A stretch of 64,000 nucleotides of DNA from Bermanella sp. WJH001 (GTDB taxonomy: Bacteria > Pseudomonadota > Gammaproteobacteria > Pseudomonadales > Oceanobacteraceae): contig NZ_JASJOO010000003.1 of assembly GCF_030070105.1 (NCBI RefSeq), positions 977,155 to 1,041,154 on the forward strand, given 5' to 3'. Under the pieces are notes generated by a model, which made no database searches, was not told the DNA's origin, and saw only the letters and a program-made list of their open reading frames with translations. Each line of letters begins with the position of its first letter. The stretch's first letter is position 1. The position numbers were made by a program, and so were the translations under genes. Of this stretch, positions 1-8,754 are shown one piece after another.

Positions 1-1
1 T

Positions 2-79
2 GGGCCTGTGATTGGATCAAGTGAAGAGCAAAGAGAGCGTTGGTTAGCGAAAGTTGGTTCTCTTGTTCCTAGGTATTAA
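2..79 (+). CDS. C-terminal end of an unidentified protein (partial)
   Basis: A reading frame open from the window edge ends at a TAA at 77-79 and encodes 25 residues finishing KVGSLVPRY. A strong hairpin follows 12 bases later, which fits a gene end. Too little is visible to name a family, so the call rests only on the open frame and the hairpin. Confidence 0.35.
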   Translation, partial: GPVIGSSEEQRERWLAKVGSLVPRY

Positions 80-88
80 TTAAGTGTT

Positions 89-118
89 AAAAGCCCAGTG
101 ACTAGCTGGGCTTTCGTC
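89..118. terminator. Hairpin after the partial gene, copy of the one at 267-299
   Basis: The arms AAGCCCAG (91-98) and CTGGGCTT (106-113) form a stable stem. T-runs on either side are short. The hairpin and the sequence after it closely resemble 271-340, so it may be the duplicated terminator of the lipoprotein gene now serving the upstream plus-strand gene. Confidence 0.6.
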
Positions 119-149
119 TTGCATCTCTCATCTCTCATCTCACGTTTCA

Positions 150-240
150 CGTGCTACAAGATTACTTTTCGATGTTAGCGGCAGCCTTGAGCGAAATAGA
201 AGTTTCGCTAGTTCGTCATAGCCTTTTTGATTTGAGCAAC
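150..240 (-). pseudogene. Decayed copy of the 3' end of the adjacent LPP20 lipoprotein gene
   Basis: Read on the minus strand, this stretch matches the last ~20 codons of the gene at 340-921: both contain the bases encoding the KKGYDELAKE region and end at a similar stop (ATGGAAAAATAA in the intact gene, ATCGAAAAGTAA here). The copy is out of frame and has about 20 extra bases inside. The flanking hairpin and the CATCTCTCATCTCACG stretch are duplicated too, so this is a partial tandem duplication and not a separate gene. Confidence 0.65.
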
Positions 241-266
241 TTGAAAGGTTGATCATATGATTAGCC

Positions 267-299
267 ACAAAAAAGCCCTGCTATTGCTAGCTGGGCTTT
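267..299 (-). terminator. Rho-independent terminator of the LPP20 lipoprotein gene
   Basis: On the minus strand AAAGCCC (from 293-299) pairs with GGGCTTT (from 272-278) and is followed by a run of six T. It lies 40 bases beyond the stop of the lipoprotein gene. Confidence 0.75.
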
Positions 300-339
300 C
301 GTTTTACATCTCTCATCTCACGTATCACGTGCTACAAGA

Positions 340-921
340 TTATTTTTCCATGTTAGCGATTTCTTTCGCTAGTTCGTCATAGCCTTTTTTGGCTTGGAAC
401 TTCTGCCATAGAGCTTTCTCGTTGTTCATAGACGTCTTAAGAGCAGTTTCGTGGATTAGGCCAGCGGCTTTGTCATCCAAACCAACAAGCACGTATAAGG
501 TACCGTTAGGGCTGGTTTTAGACTTGTACATACGCGTACCAACCAGTGTTTCGTTGGTGATTTGTTTAGTAACAGACGTATTTACTTTATCCACAGTTTC
601 GCTGTCGCCAACACCTGTGGTTTCAGCAAATTGCTTAACCATGTTTTGTACTTGAACTTTCATCATTTGAGCAAGTTGAACACGAGCCGCAGCAGTCGCT
701 TGTTGCTTCATGAAGTTCATGCCAGCGCCAGATTTGTCAGCACTACCAACGGCAGATACAGCTAGGCCTTCAACCGGCTCATCACATACCCAGCCAGGAG
801 CGGCAGTTTGAGGGGCATCAGGGAATGTACAATCTAGTACAACTTGTTTCTCACCGCCGCCTAAACATGCGGTTAGTGAAAGGGTTAAAGCACTGATGCC
901 AAGAATACGAGTTAGGGCCAT
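340..921 (-). CDS. LPP20-family outer-membrane lipoprotein
   Basis: The product is a 193-residue predicted lipoprotein. The start at 921 is chosen over an upstream in-frame ATG at 978 because an AAGGAGAAG ribosome site precedes it and the next residues form a signal peptide with lipobox LTAC (Cys19). The mature part has the alanine-rich helical pattern of LPP20 proteins (AAARVQLAQMM near residue 75) and the closing LYVLVGLDD strand typical of the fold. LPP20 proteins are small lipoproteins, some linked to flagellar or envelope functions; no specific role can be assigned here. It is divergent from another LPP20-like gene 78 bases away, so the two probably share a promoter region. Confidence 0.8.
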   Translation of the reverse strand: MALTRILGISALTLSLTACLGGGEKQVVLDCTFPDAPQTAAPGWVCDEPVEGLAVSAVGSADKSGAGMNFMKQQATAAARVQLAQMMKVQVQNMVKQFAETTGVGDSETVDKVNTSVTKQITNETLVGTRMYKSKTSPNGTLYVLVGLDDKAAGLIHETALKTSMNNEKALWQKFQAKKGYDELAKEIANMEK

Positions 922-999
922 CTTCTTCTCCTTGAAGGATTTAGGGTTTAGGATGGCTCTAACCTTAACCAATAACATGGATTCTCGCCAGAGTTTAAG

Positions 1000-1398
1000 A
1001 TGAAAAAAACCATAAAAAAGTGTTTATTTGTGACAAGCATTTTAGCTAGCTTGTTTATGTTGTGCGCATGTGCGACACAATCCTCATTATCCCGCCCTCA
1101 GTGGATTACCTCTGCGGCGTCACATCAAGCAGTGGGCAGCTGTGCAACCCATGCTTTAGGCAAGTATAAACAAAAAGAGTGCGCCATTTCGCGGGCCCGT
1201 CTAGAGCTTGCGGCACGTAAAGGTATTACCATTTCAGCACAAACCGTTATGACTGAAAGCGCAACCAATTTATCCAGTCAAAGCACACTGGATGGCATTA
1301 CCACACAAACCGTTAATGGCGTGATCAAGACAAGGTTAGTGGATAGCTATCACGATAAACAGCAGGACATAATTTGGGTTTTGGTTGAGGAGAATTAA
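1000..1398 (+). CDS. Small LPP20-like lipoprotein
   Basis: The product is 132 residues. A lysine-rich start and hydrophobic segment lead to a possible lipobox LCAC (Cys24; Cys at position -2 is unusual), so lipid attachment is likely but not certain. The mature part starts with RPQWI, then has a VGSCA stretch, an alanine-rich helix (ISRARLELAARKG) and a closing IIWVLVEE strand, the same plan as the LPP20 lipoprotein on the opposite strand. The pair may be old paralogues or partner proteins. Function unknown. Confidence 0.7.
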   Translation: MKKTIKKCLFVTSILASLFMLCACATQSSLSRPQWITSAASHQAVGSCATHALGKYKQKECAISRARLELAARKGITISAQTVMTESATNLSSQSTLDGITTQTVNGVIKTRLVDSYHDKQQDIIWVLVEEN

Positions 1399-1509
1399 TC
1401 TCTTGGGAGACGTCCCTTCGACAAGCTCAGGATAATCGGAGCCACTGAAGAGACGGGATCCACTTTAAATAGTATTTAATGACTTCAAGAATAATTAATT
1501 AGGTTGTAG

Positions 1510-1526
1510 GTCGGGCACTGCCCGAC
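1510..1526. repeat. Small GTCGGGC palindrome in the 1.4-1.6 kb gap
   Basis: GTCGGGCACTGCCCGAC is a palindrome with 7-base arms preceded by TGTAG, similar in style to the REP-like hairpins elsewhere in this window. The sequence CCCTTCGACAAGCTCAGG at 1424-1441 in the same gap also looks like a dispersed intergenic element. Nothing coding is seen between 1399 and 1608. Confidence 0.45.
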
Positions 1527-1608
1527 ACACAAGTTAATTGCCTTGAAAGGGCATAACACTGACTAAATACTTAAATAATTCTTTCAAATTGATTGTTATA
1601 AGCATAAA

Positions 1609-1636
1609 AAAGCGAACCTGAAGTGAGGTTCGCTTT
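1609..1636 (-). terminator. Terminator of the tatABC operon
   Basis: Eleven-base perfect arms AAAGCGAACCT and AGGTTCGCTTT flank a six-base loop, with a T-rich continuation on the minus strand. It sits 26 bases after the tatC stop. Confidence 0.85.
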
Positions 1637-1661
1637 ATGATGTAAAACGATGGGTGAGCGT

Positions 1662-2450
1662 TTATAGGGCGCTTTCTTCTGTCTCATCATTTGTATCACT
1701 GGGTTTATTCTTTTCAACCAAGCGGCCAAAGAAAATACCCACCTCAAATAATAAATACATGGGCAGTGCCAAAATAGTTTGGCTGATCACATCCGGTGGT
1801 GTTACCAACATGCCAATGACAAAACAGCCCACAAAAATATAAGGGCGTTTGGTGCTTAGGCTAGCCACAGATGTAATGCCGGTCATGATGAGTAATATGG
1901 TGGCAATGGGAATTTCAAATGCGATACCAAACGCAAAAAACATTTTAAGAATGAAATTTAAAATGTTGTTAATGTCAGGTAAAAAATTGACCCCTTCAGG
2001 CCCCACCGCAGTAAAAAATCCAAAAGCTAAAGGCAGTACTACAAAATAGGCAAAGGCAATGCCCACGTAAAATAAAACAATGCTGCTTAATAACAAGGGC
2101 ACCGCAAAACGTTTTTCATGTTTGTATAAACCAGGAGCAATGAATGACCAAACCTGATGCAAGATAAACGGTACGGCAATAAACACTGCAGCAAACAAAG
2201 TAAGCTTAAAAGGTACTAAGAAGGGGGATGCAACCCCAGTGGCAATCATGCTACTGCCTTCTGGTAACAATACTTCTAACGGTTTAGATACCCACAAATA
2301 CAACTCATTTGAAAAGCTGTATAGGCCAATAAACACCACTAAAATTAATAAAAGCGCTTTTAATAGGCGATTTCGTAATTCAATTAAATGGGTAATTAAA
2401 GGTTGCTGTTGTTGCATGTGTTCTGTTTCTGCTTTGCTTTTTTTCGACAT
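1662..2450 (-). CDS. tatC: Sec-independent protein translocase subunit TatC
   Basis: TatC is the multi-spanning inner-membrane receptor of the twin-arginine pathway; it binds the RR signal peptide of folded proteins. The 262-residue protein has a cytoplasmic start with the HLIELRNRL motif (about residues 20-28), six hydrophobic segments and the loop motif YKHEKRF carrying the conserved glutamate of the signal-peptide site. Its ATG overlaps the tatB stop by one base (TAATG), showing translational coupling. It is the last gene of a minus-strand run and is followed by a clear terminator. Confidence 0.96.
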   Translation of the reverse strand: MSKKSKAETEHMQQQQPLITHLIELRNRLLKALLLILVVFIGLYSFSNELYLWVSKPLEVLLPEGSSMIATGVASPFLVPFKLTLFAAVFIAVPFILHQVWSFIAPGLYKHEKRFAVPLLLSSIVLFYVGIAFAYFVVLPLAFGFFTAVGPEGVNFLPDINNILNFILKMFFAFGIAFEIPIATILLIMTGITSVASLSTKRPYIFVGCFVIGMLVTPPDVISQTILALPMYLLFEVGIFFGRLVEKNKPSDTNDETEESAL

Positions 2451-2827
2451 TACACATCCCCTTTTTTATCGTTGGAGATATGTGTCGTTTGTGCAGAGTC
2501 AGTATTAGGCGCAATGCTATTTTCAATAGGTTGCGTTTGCGGGAAATCTTCATGCTCTTGAGCTTGTTGTGCTTGCTGCTCTTTGGCTAATTGCAGAGCT
2601 TGTTCTTCTGGGCTCATGAAGCTGTGTTGGCTGTCTTTGAGTTTTTCTTGCAGCTCTTGGGCGCGAACTTCGCGCTCAATTTCTTGCTGAATGCCACTCA
2701 TGGTGCGTCGAACACGACCAAGTAACAGCCCTAAGGTGCGGGCTGCTTTTGGTAGTCGCTCAGGGCCCAGCACAATTAAGCCCAGTACGCCTACAACTAA
2801 TAACTCAGCAAAACCAATATCAAACAT
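2450..2827 (-). CDS. tatB: Sec-independent protein translocase subunit TatB
   Basis: TatB forms the substrate-receiving complex with TatC. The 125-residue product has the single N-terminal membrane helix with the hinge motif VLGPERLPKAAR, an amphipathic helix and a charged, glutamine-rich tail (QQAQQAQEHE) that is probably disordered. The short loop MFDIGFAELL is the TatB signature that separates it from TatA. It lies between tatA (22-base gap) and tatC (one-base overlap). Confidence 0.95.
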   Translation of the reverse strand: MFDIGFAELLVVGVLGLIVLGPERLPKAARTLGLLLGRVRRTMSGIQQEIEREVRAQELQEKLKDSQHSFMSPEEQALQLAKEQQAQQAQEHEDFPQTQPIENSIAPNTDSAQTTHISNDKKGDV

Positions 2828-2849
2828 AATAACTTCTTATGGGGTGTGT

Positions 2850-3080
2850 TTATTTGGTTTTGTCTTCTTGTTTTGCTTTTTCAGAAAACTGCGCATCTTG
2901 TTGCTGGTTTTCTAATTTATCAGCTTCCTGCTTCTTTTCATCTTCGCTTAACGCTTTTTTAAAGCCTTTTACTGCACCACCTAAATCACCACCTAGTGTG
3001 CGTAATTTTTTTGTGCCGAAGATTAAGATAACCACAACCAAAATAATTAATAATTGCCAAACGCTAATGCCACCAAACAT
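2850..3080 (-). CDS. tatA: Sec-independent protein translocase subunit TatA
   Basis: TatA is the pore-forming subunit that oligomerises on the TatBC complex. The 76-residue protein starts MFGGISVWQ, has one membrane helix ending in the FGTKKLR hinge motif, an amphipathic helix ([15 protein letters not shown]) and an acidic/lysine-rich tail. A good AGGAG site precedes the ATG. It is the first tat gene, downstream of hinT. Confidence 0.95.
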   Translation of the reverse strand: MFGGISVWQLLIILVVVILIFGTKKLRTLGGDLGGAVKGFKKALSEDEKKQEADKLENQQQDAQFSEKAKQEDKTK

Positions 3081-3108
3081 GATGTTCTCCTATGTGTAAT
3101 AAAGACTA

Positions 3109-3441
3109 TTAAAAGCCTGGTAATTTTGGTCCAGCCAATACATGCCAGTGCATGTGGAAGACTTCTTGACCGCCTTTTTCGCCGTTATTGCTAATCACGC
3201 GAAAGCCTTCCAACTGTTGCTGGGCGGCGATGGTATTAATACTTTGTAACACCTTAGTGACAATGGGCCATTCATTTTCTTGTGTGGCACTTAAATTCAC
3301 TATGTGTTGCTTGGGTATCACTAAAATATGAGTCTGTGCTTTAGGGGCAATATCATGAAATGCCAAAACATGGTCATCTTCATAGACTTTATTGCAGGGA
3401 ATGTCTCCGGCAATAATTTTACAAAAAATACAGTCACTCAT
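3109..3441 (-). CDS. hinT: HIT-family purine nucleoside phosphoramidase
   Basis: Small cytoplasmic HIT hydrolase that cleaves AMP-linked phosphoramidates. The 110-residue sequence has the N-terminal CIFCKIIAG motif and the C-terminal histidine triad HMHWHVLAG with the nucleophilic middle histidine. The length is normal for HinT. It sits between hisE and tatA, 10 bases after the hisE stop, so it is part of the same transcript. In the usual Pseudomonas order hisE is directly followed by tatA, so hinT is an extra gene here. Confidence 0.92.
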   Translation of the reverse strand: MSDCIFCKIIAGDIPCNKVYEDDHVLAFHDIAPKAQTHILVIPKQHIVNLSATQENEWPIVTKVLQSINTIAAQQQLEGFRVISNNGEKGGQEVFHMHWHVLAGPKLPGF

Positions 3442-3451
3442 ATTGGTTTGC

Positions 3452-3781
3452 CTATTTTGTACGGTTGGCTTTTTCTTCTAAGCCTGACAAATTAAAACGA
3501 CGTTTCAATTCTTCGATGACCACTTGTGGCTCTTCACCTAGCTCAGCCAACATCACCATGGTATGAAACCAAAGATCGGCCGTTTCATAGATGACATCTT
3601 TATTGTCACCAGAGGTTTTAGCGTCTTTGGCAGCAATGATGGTTTCAGTGGCTTCTTCACCCACTTTTTCTAAAATCTTATTGAGCCCACTGCGGTATAA
3701 GCTGGCCACGTAAGAGTTGTCTGCGTCAGCCGATTTACGTTCTTCTAGGATCTTACCTAGTTGGTTGATGACATCGCTCAT
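3452..3781 (-). CDS. hisE: Phosphoribosyl-ATP pyrophosphatase
   Basis: Second step of histidine synthesis: phosphoribosyl-ATP to phosphoribosyl-AMP. The 109-residue all-helical protein carries the MazG-like metal-binding motif [14 protein letters not shown] and the second helix [14 protein letters not shown]. An AAGGAA ribosome site precedes the ATG. In related genomes hisI, the next enzyme, stands between ubiB and hisE; here only 70 non-coding bases separate them, so hisI must be elsewhere or absent. Confidence 0.93.
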   Translation of the reverse strand: MSDVINQLGKILEERKSADADNSYVASLYRSGLNKILEKVGEEATETIIAAKDAKTSGDNKDVIYETADLWFHTMVMLAELGEEPQVVIEELKRRFNLSGLEEKANRTK

Positions 3782-3851
3782 AATTTATTCCTTAAGTCTT
3801 TGTGGATAATAGCGCATCTGCCGTTTGGGCAGTACTCACACGGTGTATTTT

Positions 3852-5483
3852 TTAACCGCGTACCAATATCCAAGATAAGCCCAAAACAATTAACGCTATG
3901 CTGCCGTCAAAGCCCCATAGAAACGGGCTGTGCAAGCCAACTAAACCAAGGGCGCTAACAATGGCCCCAAGACTTCTGTGTTTACGGCGGCTGCTTTGTT
4001 CGCTCAGTTCACGCTCAATTGCATCTAATTTGTTCTGAAGTTGCTGCTGTTGTGCTGGGTACTGCCCTAATGTGATTAGGGTATTACGTATGGTTTCTGG
4101 CATATGCGGCGCGTGCTGAATCCATGCAGGGGCTTGGCGTTTGAGTTCACGCCAAATGGCTTTAGGCCCCATGCGATTGTGCATCCATTGCTCTAAATAA
4201 GGCTTGGCGGTGTTCCACAAGTCAAGCTGTGGATAAAGCTGACGCCCCAAGCCTTCAATGTTTAGCAGGGTTTTTTGCAGTAATACCAGTTGAGGTTGTA
4301 CTTCCATATTGAAGCGACGGGCGGTTTGAAACAAACGCAATAACAATTGCCCAAAACTGATTTCAGCCAGTGGCTTTTCAAAAATTGGCTCACATACACT
4401 GCGAATAGCGGCTTCAAATTCATTGATTTTGGTGTCGCTGCCCACCCAACCAGATTCCACATGCAGACGGGCCACTTCGTGGTAATCCTGATTAAAAAAT
4501 GCCAGTAAGTTACGGGCTAAATAATCTTGGTCGGTTTCGTTTAATGTGCCCACAATGCCGCAATCAATGGCAATGTATTGTGGGGTTTGTGGGTCGTTAT
4601 GGGCGACAAAGATGTTGCCTGGGTGCATGTCAGCATGAAAAAAGCTGTCTTTGAACACTTGACGGAAAAAGATCTCAACCCCGCGCTCTGCCAGCACTTT
4701 CATATCGGTGCCACGCTCTTTTAACTGCTCGATATCACCAATTGGGGTGCCGTAGATGCGCTCCATTACCATGACGTTAGGGCGGCAGTAATCCCAGTGG
4801 ACTTCCGGTACATACAACAAAGGGCTGTCACTGAAATTTCGACGCAGTTGTGAGGCGTTGGCGGCTTCACTCATTAAATCTAACTCACCAAAAATGGTGT
4901 GGCGATAGTCTTCGATGACGTCTACTGGGCGTAAACGTTTACCGTCTTTGGCGTAACGCTCAATGAGTTTGGCGGCCATCATCATCATGGCAATGTCTTT
5001 GTTGATGACTTTTTCAAGGTTAGGACGAATCACCTTAACCACTACTTCTTCGCCAGTGTGTAGTTTGGCTGCATGTACTTGGGCAATAGAAGCGGAGGCC
5101 ATAGGCTGTGCTTCAAATTGAGCAAATACTGTGTCGACATTTTCTTGCAGCGCTTGCTCGATAATCTTACGGGAGGTTTTCGCCTCAAACGGCGGTACCT
5201 TGTCTTGCAGCTTAGACAGCTCAAGGGCTAAATCTTCAGGTATTAAGTCTTTGCGTGTAGACAATAATTGGCCGAGTTTTATGTAGATAGGCCCAAGTGC
5301 CACCAGTGCCAAGCGTAAGCGTTTTGCTTTGGGTACACGTTTAGGAATTGGGTTTAAGCGCCAAGGTGCTAAATAAAACGCTAAACGTAAATACCAAGGC
5401 AATAAGCTCACCGGAATAAAATCGTCTAAACGATATTTACTAAACACATACAGCAGGGTGATCAAACGCTTGAGTTGCATCAT
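3852..5483 (-). CDS. ubiB: Ubiquinone biosynthesis protein UbiB, atypical kinase-like ATPase
   Basis: UbiB is an ABC1/ADCK-family membrane-associated ATPase needed for ubiquinone synthesis. The 543-residue protein has the KxGQ motif ([11 protein letters not shown], near residue 70), the alanine-rich loop [12 protein letters not shown] that replaces the kinase glycine loop, a catalytic-type [10 protein letters not shown] motif, an IDCGIVG metal motif and two C-terminal membrane segments. The ATG (followed by a second ATG) is one base after the ubiJ stop, with no clear ribosome site, suggesting coupling to ubiJ translation. Confidence 0.95.
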   Translation of the reverse strand: MMQLKRLITLLYVFSKYRLDDFIPVSLLPWYLRLAFYLAPWRLNPIPKRVPKAKRLRLALVALGPIYIKLGQLLSTRKDLIPEDLALELSKLQDKVPPFEAKTSRKIIEQALQENVDTVFAQFEAQPMASASIAQVHAAKLHTGEEVVVKVIRPNLEKVINKDIAMMMMAAKLIERYAKDGKRLRPVDVIEDYRHTIFGELDLMSEAANASQLRRNFSDSPLLYVPEVHWDYCRPNVMVMERIYGTPIGDIEQLKERGTDMKVLAERGVEIFFRQVFKDSFFHADMHPGNIFVAHNDPQTPQYIAIDCGIVGTLNETDQDYLARNLLAFFNQDYHEVARLHVESGWVGSDTKINEFEAAIRSVCEPIFEKPLAEISFGQLLLRLFQTARRFNMEVQPQLVLLQKTLLNIEGLGRQLYPQLDLWNTAKPYLEQWMHNRMGPKAIWRELKRQAPAWIQHAPHMPETIRNTLITLGQYPAQQQQLQNKLDAIERELSEQSSRRKHRSLGAIVSALGLVGLHSPFLWGFDGSIALIVLGLSWILVRG

Positions 5484-5484
5484 A

Positions 5485-6114
5485 TTACAAAGATTTTGGC
5501 TTATTTAATTGAGTGGCAAGGCGATTAATACGCGCCTCAAGACGGTCGGTGTCGAGCTTTAATTTGTGAATCTGGTTGAAGCGGGTTTCCCCTTCAAGTT
5601 TGTGGGGAGCCAATTGCAGCTCATCACGCACATATTCAACCGAGTCTTGTTTCAGTTTTTCACTGGTGCCTTTTAACCAGCCACCTAAACGGCGCAGGTT
5701 TTTACCCACCACATGGGCCACAACTGGGCCGGTGAGTTCGCTGATCATGGCTTCAAAGTCGATATCAAGGTCGCTCATGGCATCGGCTAATCCCATGGCT
5801 AATTGGCTGGAGCCTTGAATCTGAATATCGCTTTTCATTAACGCGGCATGTTTGTCTTTGTGGCTGGCCAAATTAATAAACGCTTGCAGGTCCCCTTGGA
5901 GCTTGGCTTGAGTTTCACCTTCGTGGTGGGCCATGAAGCGTAAATGCTCACCAAACTGCACATAAATGACAAAAGCGGGTTGCGTGATCTCAATGGCCAG
6001 CACCTTTGGTGCTAGCGCCGACAATTTTTGTGCGGTGGCAGCATCATAACTTAATGCTTTATTGACGATGCTCTGCGCACTGGCCAAGGCACCTTGTACA
6101 AGAGTTTGGTCCAT
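5485..6114 (-). CDS. ubiJ: Ubiquinone biosynthesis accessory factor UbiJ (SCP2 domain)
   Basis: UbiJ is a lipid-binding SCP2-like protein that, with UbiK, organises the soluble Ubi complex. The 209-residue product has an N-terminal SCP2-type domain ([20 protein letters not shown], then MAMGLADAM-like helices) and a C-terminal coiled coil ([17 protein letters not shown]). It stands in the ubiE-ubiJ-ubiB order typical of gammaproteobacteria, 9 bases after ubiE. Confidence 0.9.
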   Translation of the reverse strand: MDQTLVQGALASAQSIVNKALSYDAATAQKLSALAPKVLAIEITQPAFVIYVQFGEHLRFMAHHEGETQAKLQGDLQAFINLASHKDKHAALMKSDIQIQGSSQLAMGLADAMSDLDIDFEAMISELTGPVVAHVVGKNLRRLGGWLKGTSEKLKQDSVEYVRDELQLAPHKLEGETRFNQIHKLKLDTDRLEARINRLATQLNKPKSL

Positions 6115-6123
6115 GTTGATCCC

Positions 6124-6873
6124 TTAAGGCTTAATGCCTTTGTGTAAGGCAACAATGCCACCGGTTAGATTGTGATATTCACAATTGGCGAAACCAGCTT
6201 GTTCAAACATCGTCTTTAGTTCGTCCTGACCTGGGTGCATGCGGATGGATTCGGCAAGATAACGATAGCTATCGGCATCGTTGGTTATCAGTTTGCCCAT
6301 GAATGGCAATGCGGTAAAACTGTATAGGTCGTAGGCTTTTTTAAGTAATGGGTTGTTGGTTTTAGAGAACTCTAATACCAATAAACGCCCACCTGGCTTA
6401 AGAACACGGTTAAACTCACGCAGGGCTTGGTCTTTATCGGTTACGTTGCGCAGACCAAACGCCATGGTGACCACATCAAAACTATTGTCATTGAACGGCA
6501 GGCATTCTGCGTTGGCTTGTACACACTCGATGTTGCCGCTGTAGCCTTTATCTAACAGGCGGTCGCGACCCACTTTTAGCATAGAGTCGTTAATGTCGGC
6601 TAAGACCACTTTACCTTCAGGGCCTACTAGGTCAGAGAACTTCATGGTTAGGTCTCCGGTGCCACCGGCGATGTCTAATACGTGATCCCCTTTGCGCGCA
6701 CCCGTGAATTCCATGGTGAAGCGCTTCCATAAGCGGTGCACACCAAATGACATCAGGTCGTTCATGACATCGTATTTAGCAGCAACACTGTGAAATACTT
6801 CTGCGACTTTGCCTTGTTTCTCTTCGGCGTCGACGGTTTGATAACCAAAATGCGTGGTTTTCTTTTCGGACAT
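6124..6873 (-). CDS. ubiE: Ubiquinone/menaquinone C-methyltransferase UbiE
   Basis: UbiE methylates the quinone ring using S-adenosylmethionine. The 249-residue protein shows the N-terminal family signature [19 protein letters not shown], the SAM-binding motif LDIAGGTGD and the [14 protein letters not shown] post-motif. It opens the ubiEJB run. The 100-base gap to the DUF971 gene contains a short hairpin (GGGCTA/TAGCCC near 6906-6920) without a T-run. Confidence 0.96.
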   Translation of the reverse strand: MSEKKTTHFGYQTVDAEEKQGKVAEVFHSVAAKYDVMNDLMSFGVHRLWKRFTMEFTGARKGDHVLDIAGGTGDLTMKFSDLVGPEGKVVLADINDSMLKVGRDRLLDKGYSGNIECVQANAECLPFNDNSFDVVTMAFGLRNVTDKDQALREFNRVLKPGGRLLVLEFSKTNNPLLKKAYDLYSFTALPFMGKLITNDADSYRYLAESIRMHPGQDELKTMFEQAGFANCEYHNLTGGIVALHKGIKP

Positions 6874-6976
6874 GGCGAGGGGCCTGATCTTAACAACGAT
6901 AATTGAGGGCTATTCTAGCCCGCCTGCGTGCAGATGTCTTGTGGCAGATCAGGCTAGAGTGGGTTGCAATGGCGTA

Positions 6977-7363
6977 TTAGTCCACAGACTTAAAGGCAAT
7001 GACGCCGCTTTCTCGTGATTTACCTGCTGCAGCCAGTTTATCGAGGTAATCTTGCCAAAAGCGGGCTTGTTCATGACACAACTGATGCAGGTAGGGCCAA
7101 TTAAATAAGCCAGAGTCGTGGCCGTCATCAAAGGTGATTTTGAGTGCATAATTTCCCACAGGCTCAAGCTTTAAAATACGCACGTCTTTTTTGCCAAATT
7201 GCAGTACCTCGTTACCGGCACCGTGGCCCCGTACTTCTGCACTTGGGCTTAATACTCGCAGCATTTCAGCACTCAGCTGAAATGATTGCTCATTCCAAGC
7301 AAGCTCTAATTGTTGTGATTGTTTATGAAACTTAATCACTTTAGGAATACTAGTTTGGCTCAT
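6977..7363 (-). CDS. DUF971 (gamma-butyrobetaine hydroxylase N-terminal-like) protein
   Basis: The 128-residue protein is a stand-alone version of the small N-terminal domain found in gamma-butyrobetaine hydroxylases. It has the family motifs LRVLSPSAEVRGHG and the closing DSGLFNWPYLHQL. Family members of this size are common in proteobacteria beside hslUV and ubiE and are often linked to iron-sulfur or cofactor processes, but no activity can be assigned. Its ATG is three bases after the panE stop, so it is probably co-transcribed with panE. Confidence 0.85.
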   Translation of the reverse strand: MSQTSIPKVIKFHKQSQQLELAWNEQSFQLSAEMLRVLSPSAEVRGHGAGNEVLQFGKKDVRILKLEPVGNYALKITFDDGHDSGLFNWPYLHQLCHEQARFWQDYLDKLAAAGKSRESGVIAFKSVD

Positions 7364-7366
7364 ACA

Positions 7367-8374
7367 TTAACCGTTTAAAATTTGCTGTGGCGAAAAATTA
7401 GGGCTGCCAAGTCCAGCCGCTTGTGCCTGTTTGACTAAGCGTATTAAACGCTCATTCATGGGCGTTGCAATGTTTACTCGTTTACCCAATGCAACGATCT
7501 CCCCTGAAATGTAGTCCACTTCTACGGGGCGTTTATTTTGCAGGTCTTCCCACATACTTGAGCGGGCAGTTGGGTCGATGGCGAGCATTTTTTGCGCGAC
7601 CCGTTTAAACAAAAAATCTGGCAGAGCGAGTATATAGGGAATCACACCAACAGGCACGGCAGCAACTTGGCCGGGTGTAATATTGGCCGCCTTTAAGACC
7701 TGCAAACCTTCTTTTAAACATTGTGCGTATATTTGACGATAACCTCGGGTTTCAAGCTGTTGTTTTAATGGCATACCAGAAAGTGCATTTACGGGGTTAT
7801 TAAGATTAAGCAGAAGTTTCCCCCACATGATGTTGAGCATGTCTGGTTTTAGCTCAAAGCCAAGGTTGGCATGTTCCGCTAGGGTTTTTAGTGGCAAAGC
7901 CTTAGGGTGATCTTGGCAATATAACGCGCCCTGTGTGGCGCAGTGAAAATGTCCCTTGTCTTGATAAATCACATTATATGGCACCATTACCGGTAAAATG
8001 GTGTGTTGAGGCAGAATGTTTTGTAAGGTCTCAGAGTTGCTCATGCCGTTTTGAAACGAAAAAATAGTGGCATGGTGATTCCCACTTTGCACAATGCTTT
8101 GTGCCATGGCTTGTGTGTCTTTACTTTTCACACAAACACAAATGATATCGGCATCAGCCAACACAGATTCATCTGTTGTCACATGAAACTGACTAGGCGC
8201 CAGTTGTGCGTGATACCCCGTCCAATCAGAAAGGGTTAACCCGTATTTATCTAAATCGTTTTTGACTCGCGCACGTGCTAAAAAATGCACATGGGCACCA
8301 CCACTGGCCAATCTTCCGCCCACATAACAGCCAATGCTGCCAGCACCGGCGATGACAATCTTTGTTTGGGTCAT
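7367..8374 (-). CDS. panE: 2-dehydropantoate 2-reductase (ketopantoate reductase)
   Basis: This NADPH-dependent reductase forms pantoate for coenzyme A. The 335-residue protein has the Rossmann motif GAGSIGCYVGG, the conserved substrate-side segment WGKLLLNLNNPVNAL with catalytic-type lysine, and the C-terminal SSMWEDLQNKRPVEVDYISGE motif. Length is slightly above average. Several paralogues with unknown substrates exist in this family, so the pantoate assignment is likely but not certain. It is not part of the usual Pseudomonas order at this place. Confidence 0.85.
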   Translation of the reverse strand: MTQTKIVIAGAGSIGCYVGGRLASGGAHVHFLARARVKNDLDKYGLTLSDWTGYHAQLAPSQFHVTTDESVLADADIICVCVKSKDTQAMAQSIVQSGNHHATIFSFQNGMSNSETLQNILPQHTILPVMVPYNVIYQDKGHFHCATQGALYCQDHPKALPLKTLAEHANLGFELKPDMLNIMWGKLLLNLNNPVNALSGMPLKQQLETRGYRQIYAQCLKEGLQVLKAANITPGQVAAVPVGVIPYILALPDFLFKRVAQKMLAIDPTARSSMWEDLQNKRPVEVDYISGEIVALGKRVNIATPMNERLIRLVKQAQAAGLGSPNFSPQQILNG

Positions 8375-8754
8375 AAAAAGAGTGCTCTAATGATCTTAAG
8401 TCATAAACAATACCCTAATAGAACAAACTTGTGGGGCCAAAAATTAGGCATCATGAGTCAGGTTATAAAATATTGAATGTGAGCTATTTTGGCTAAAAAC
8501 GCCGGAACGCTTTACCTGTGACTGATAAAGAATCGTTTATCAGCATACGACTAATATAAATGAAAATTACTCTTAATTAGCTTGTTATTTGGCAATTATT
8601 GCCAACAAATATTCATTGGAATATCGCGGGTAAGTGCATATACTTTTGACCAATTGAATCAAGCGCGAAACTTAAATACTGAATGTAATAACGACTAATT
8701 CGTATTTAAAATAAGAGCGCTATCTAATAATGAATTTTTAAAAGGGGTGTGACA
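8375..8754. promoter_or_regulatory. Divergent intergenic region between panE and the bacterioferritin pair
   Basis: No gene is seen in this AT-rich 380-base gap. It contains two clean dyads: CTGATAAA/TTTATCAG (8522-8543, six-base spacer) and the 17-base palindrome TTGGCAATTATTGCCAA (8589-8605). These are plausible operators for bfr or panE; the binding protein is not known. No convincing Fur box is seen. Confidence 0.45.

Noticed and set aside
6906-6920. Hairpin GGGCTA/TAGCCC between the DUF971 gene and ubiE as a terminator
   Set aside because: The stem is only six bases and no T-run follows on the minus strand.
8575-8600. Fur box before the bacterioferritin pair (ATGAAAATTACTCTTAATT)
   Set aside because: Matches only a few positions of the Fur pattern and lacks symmetry.
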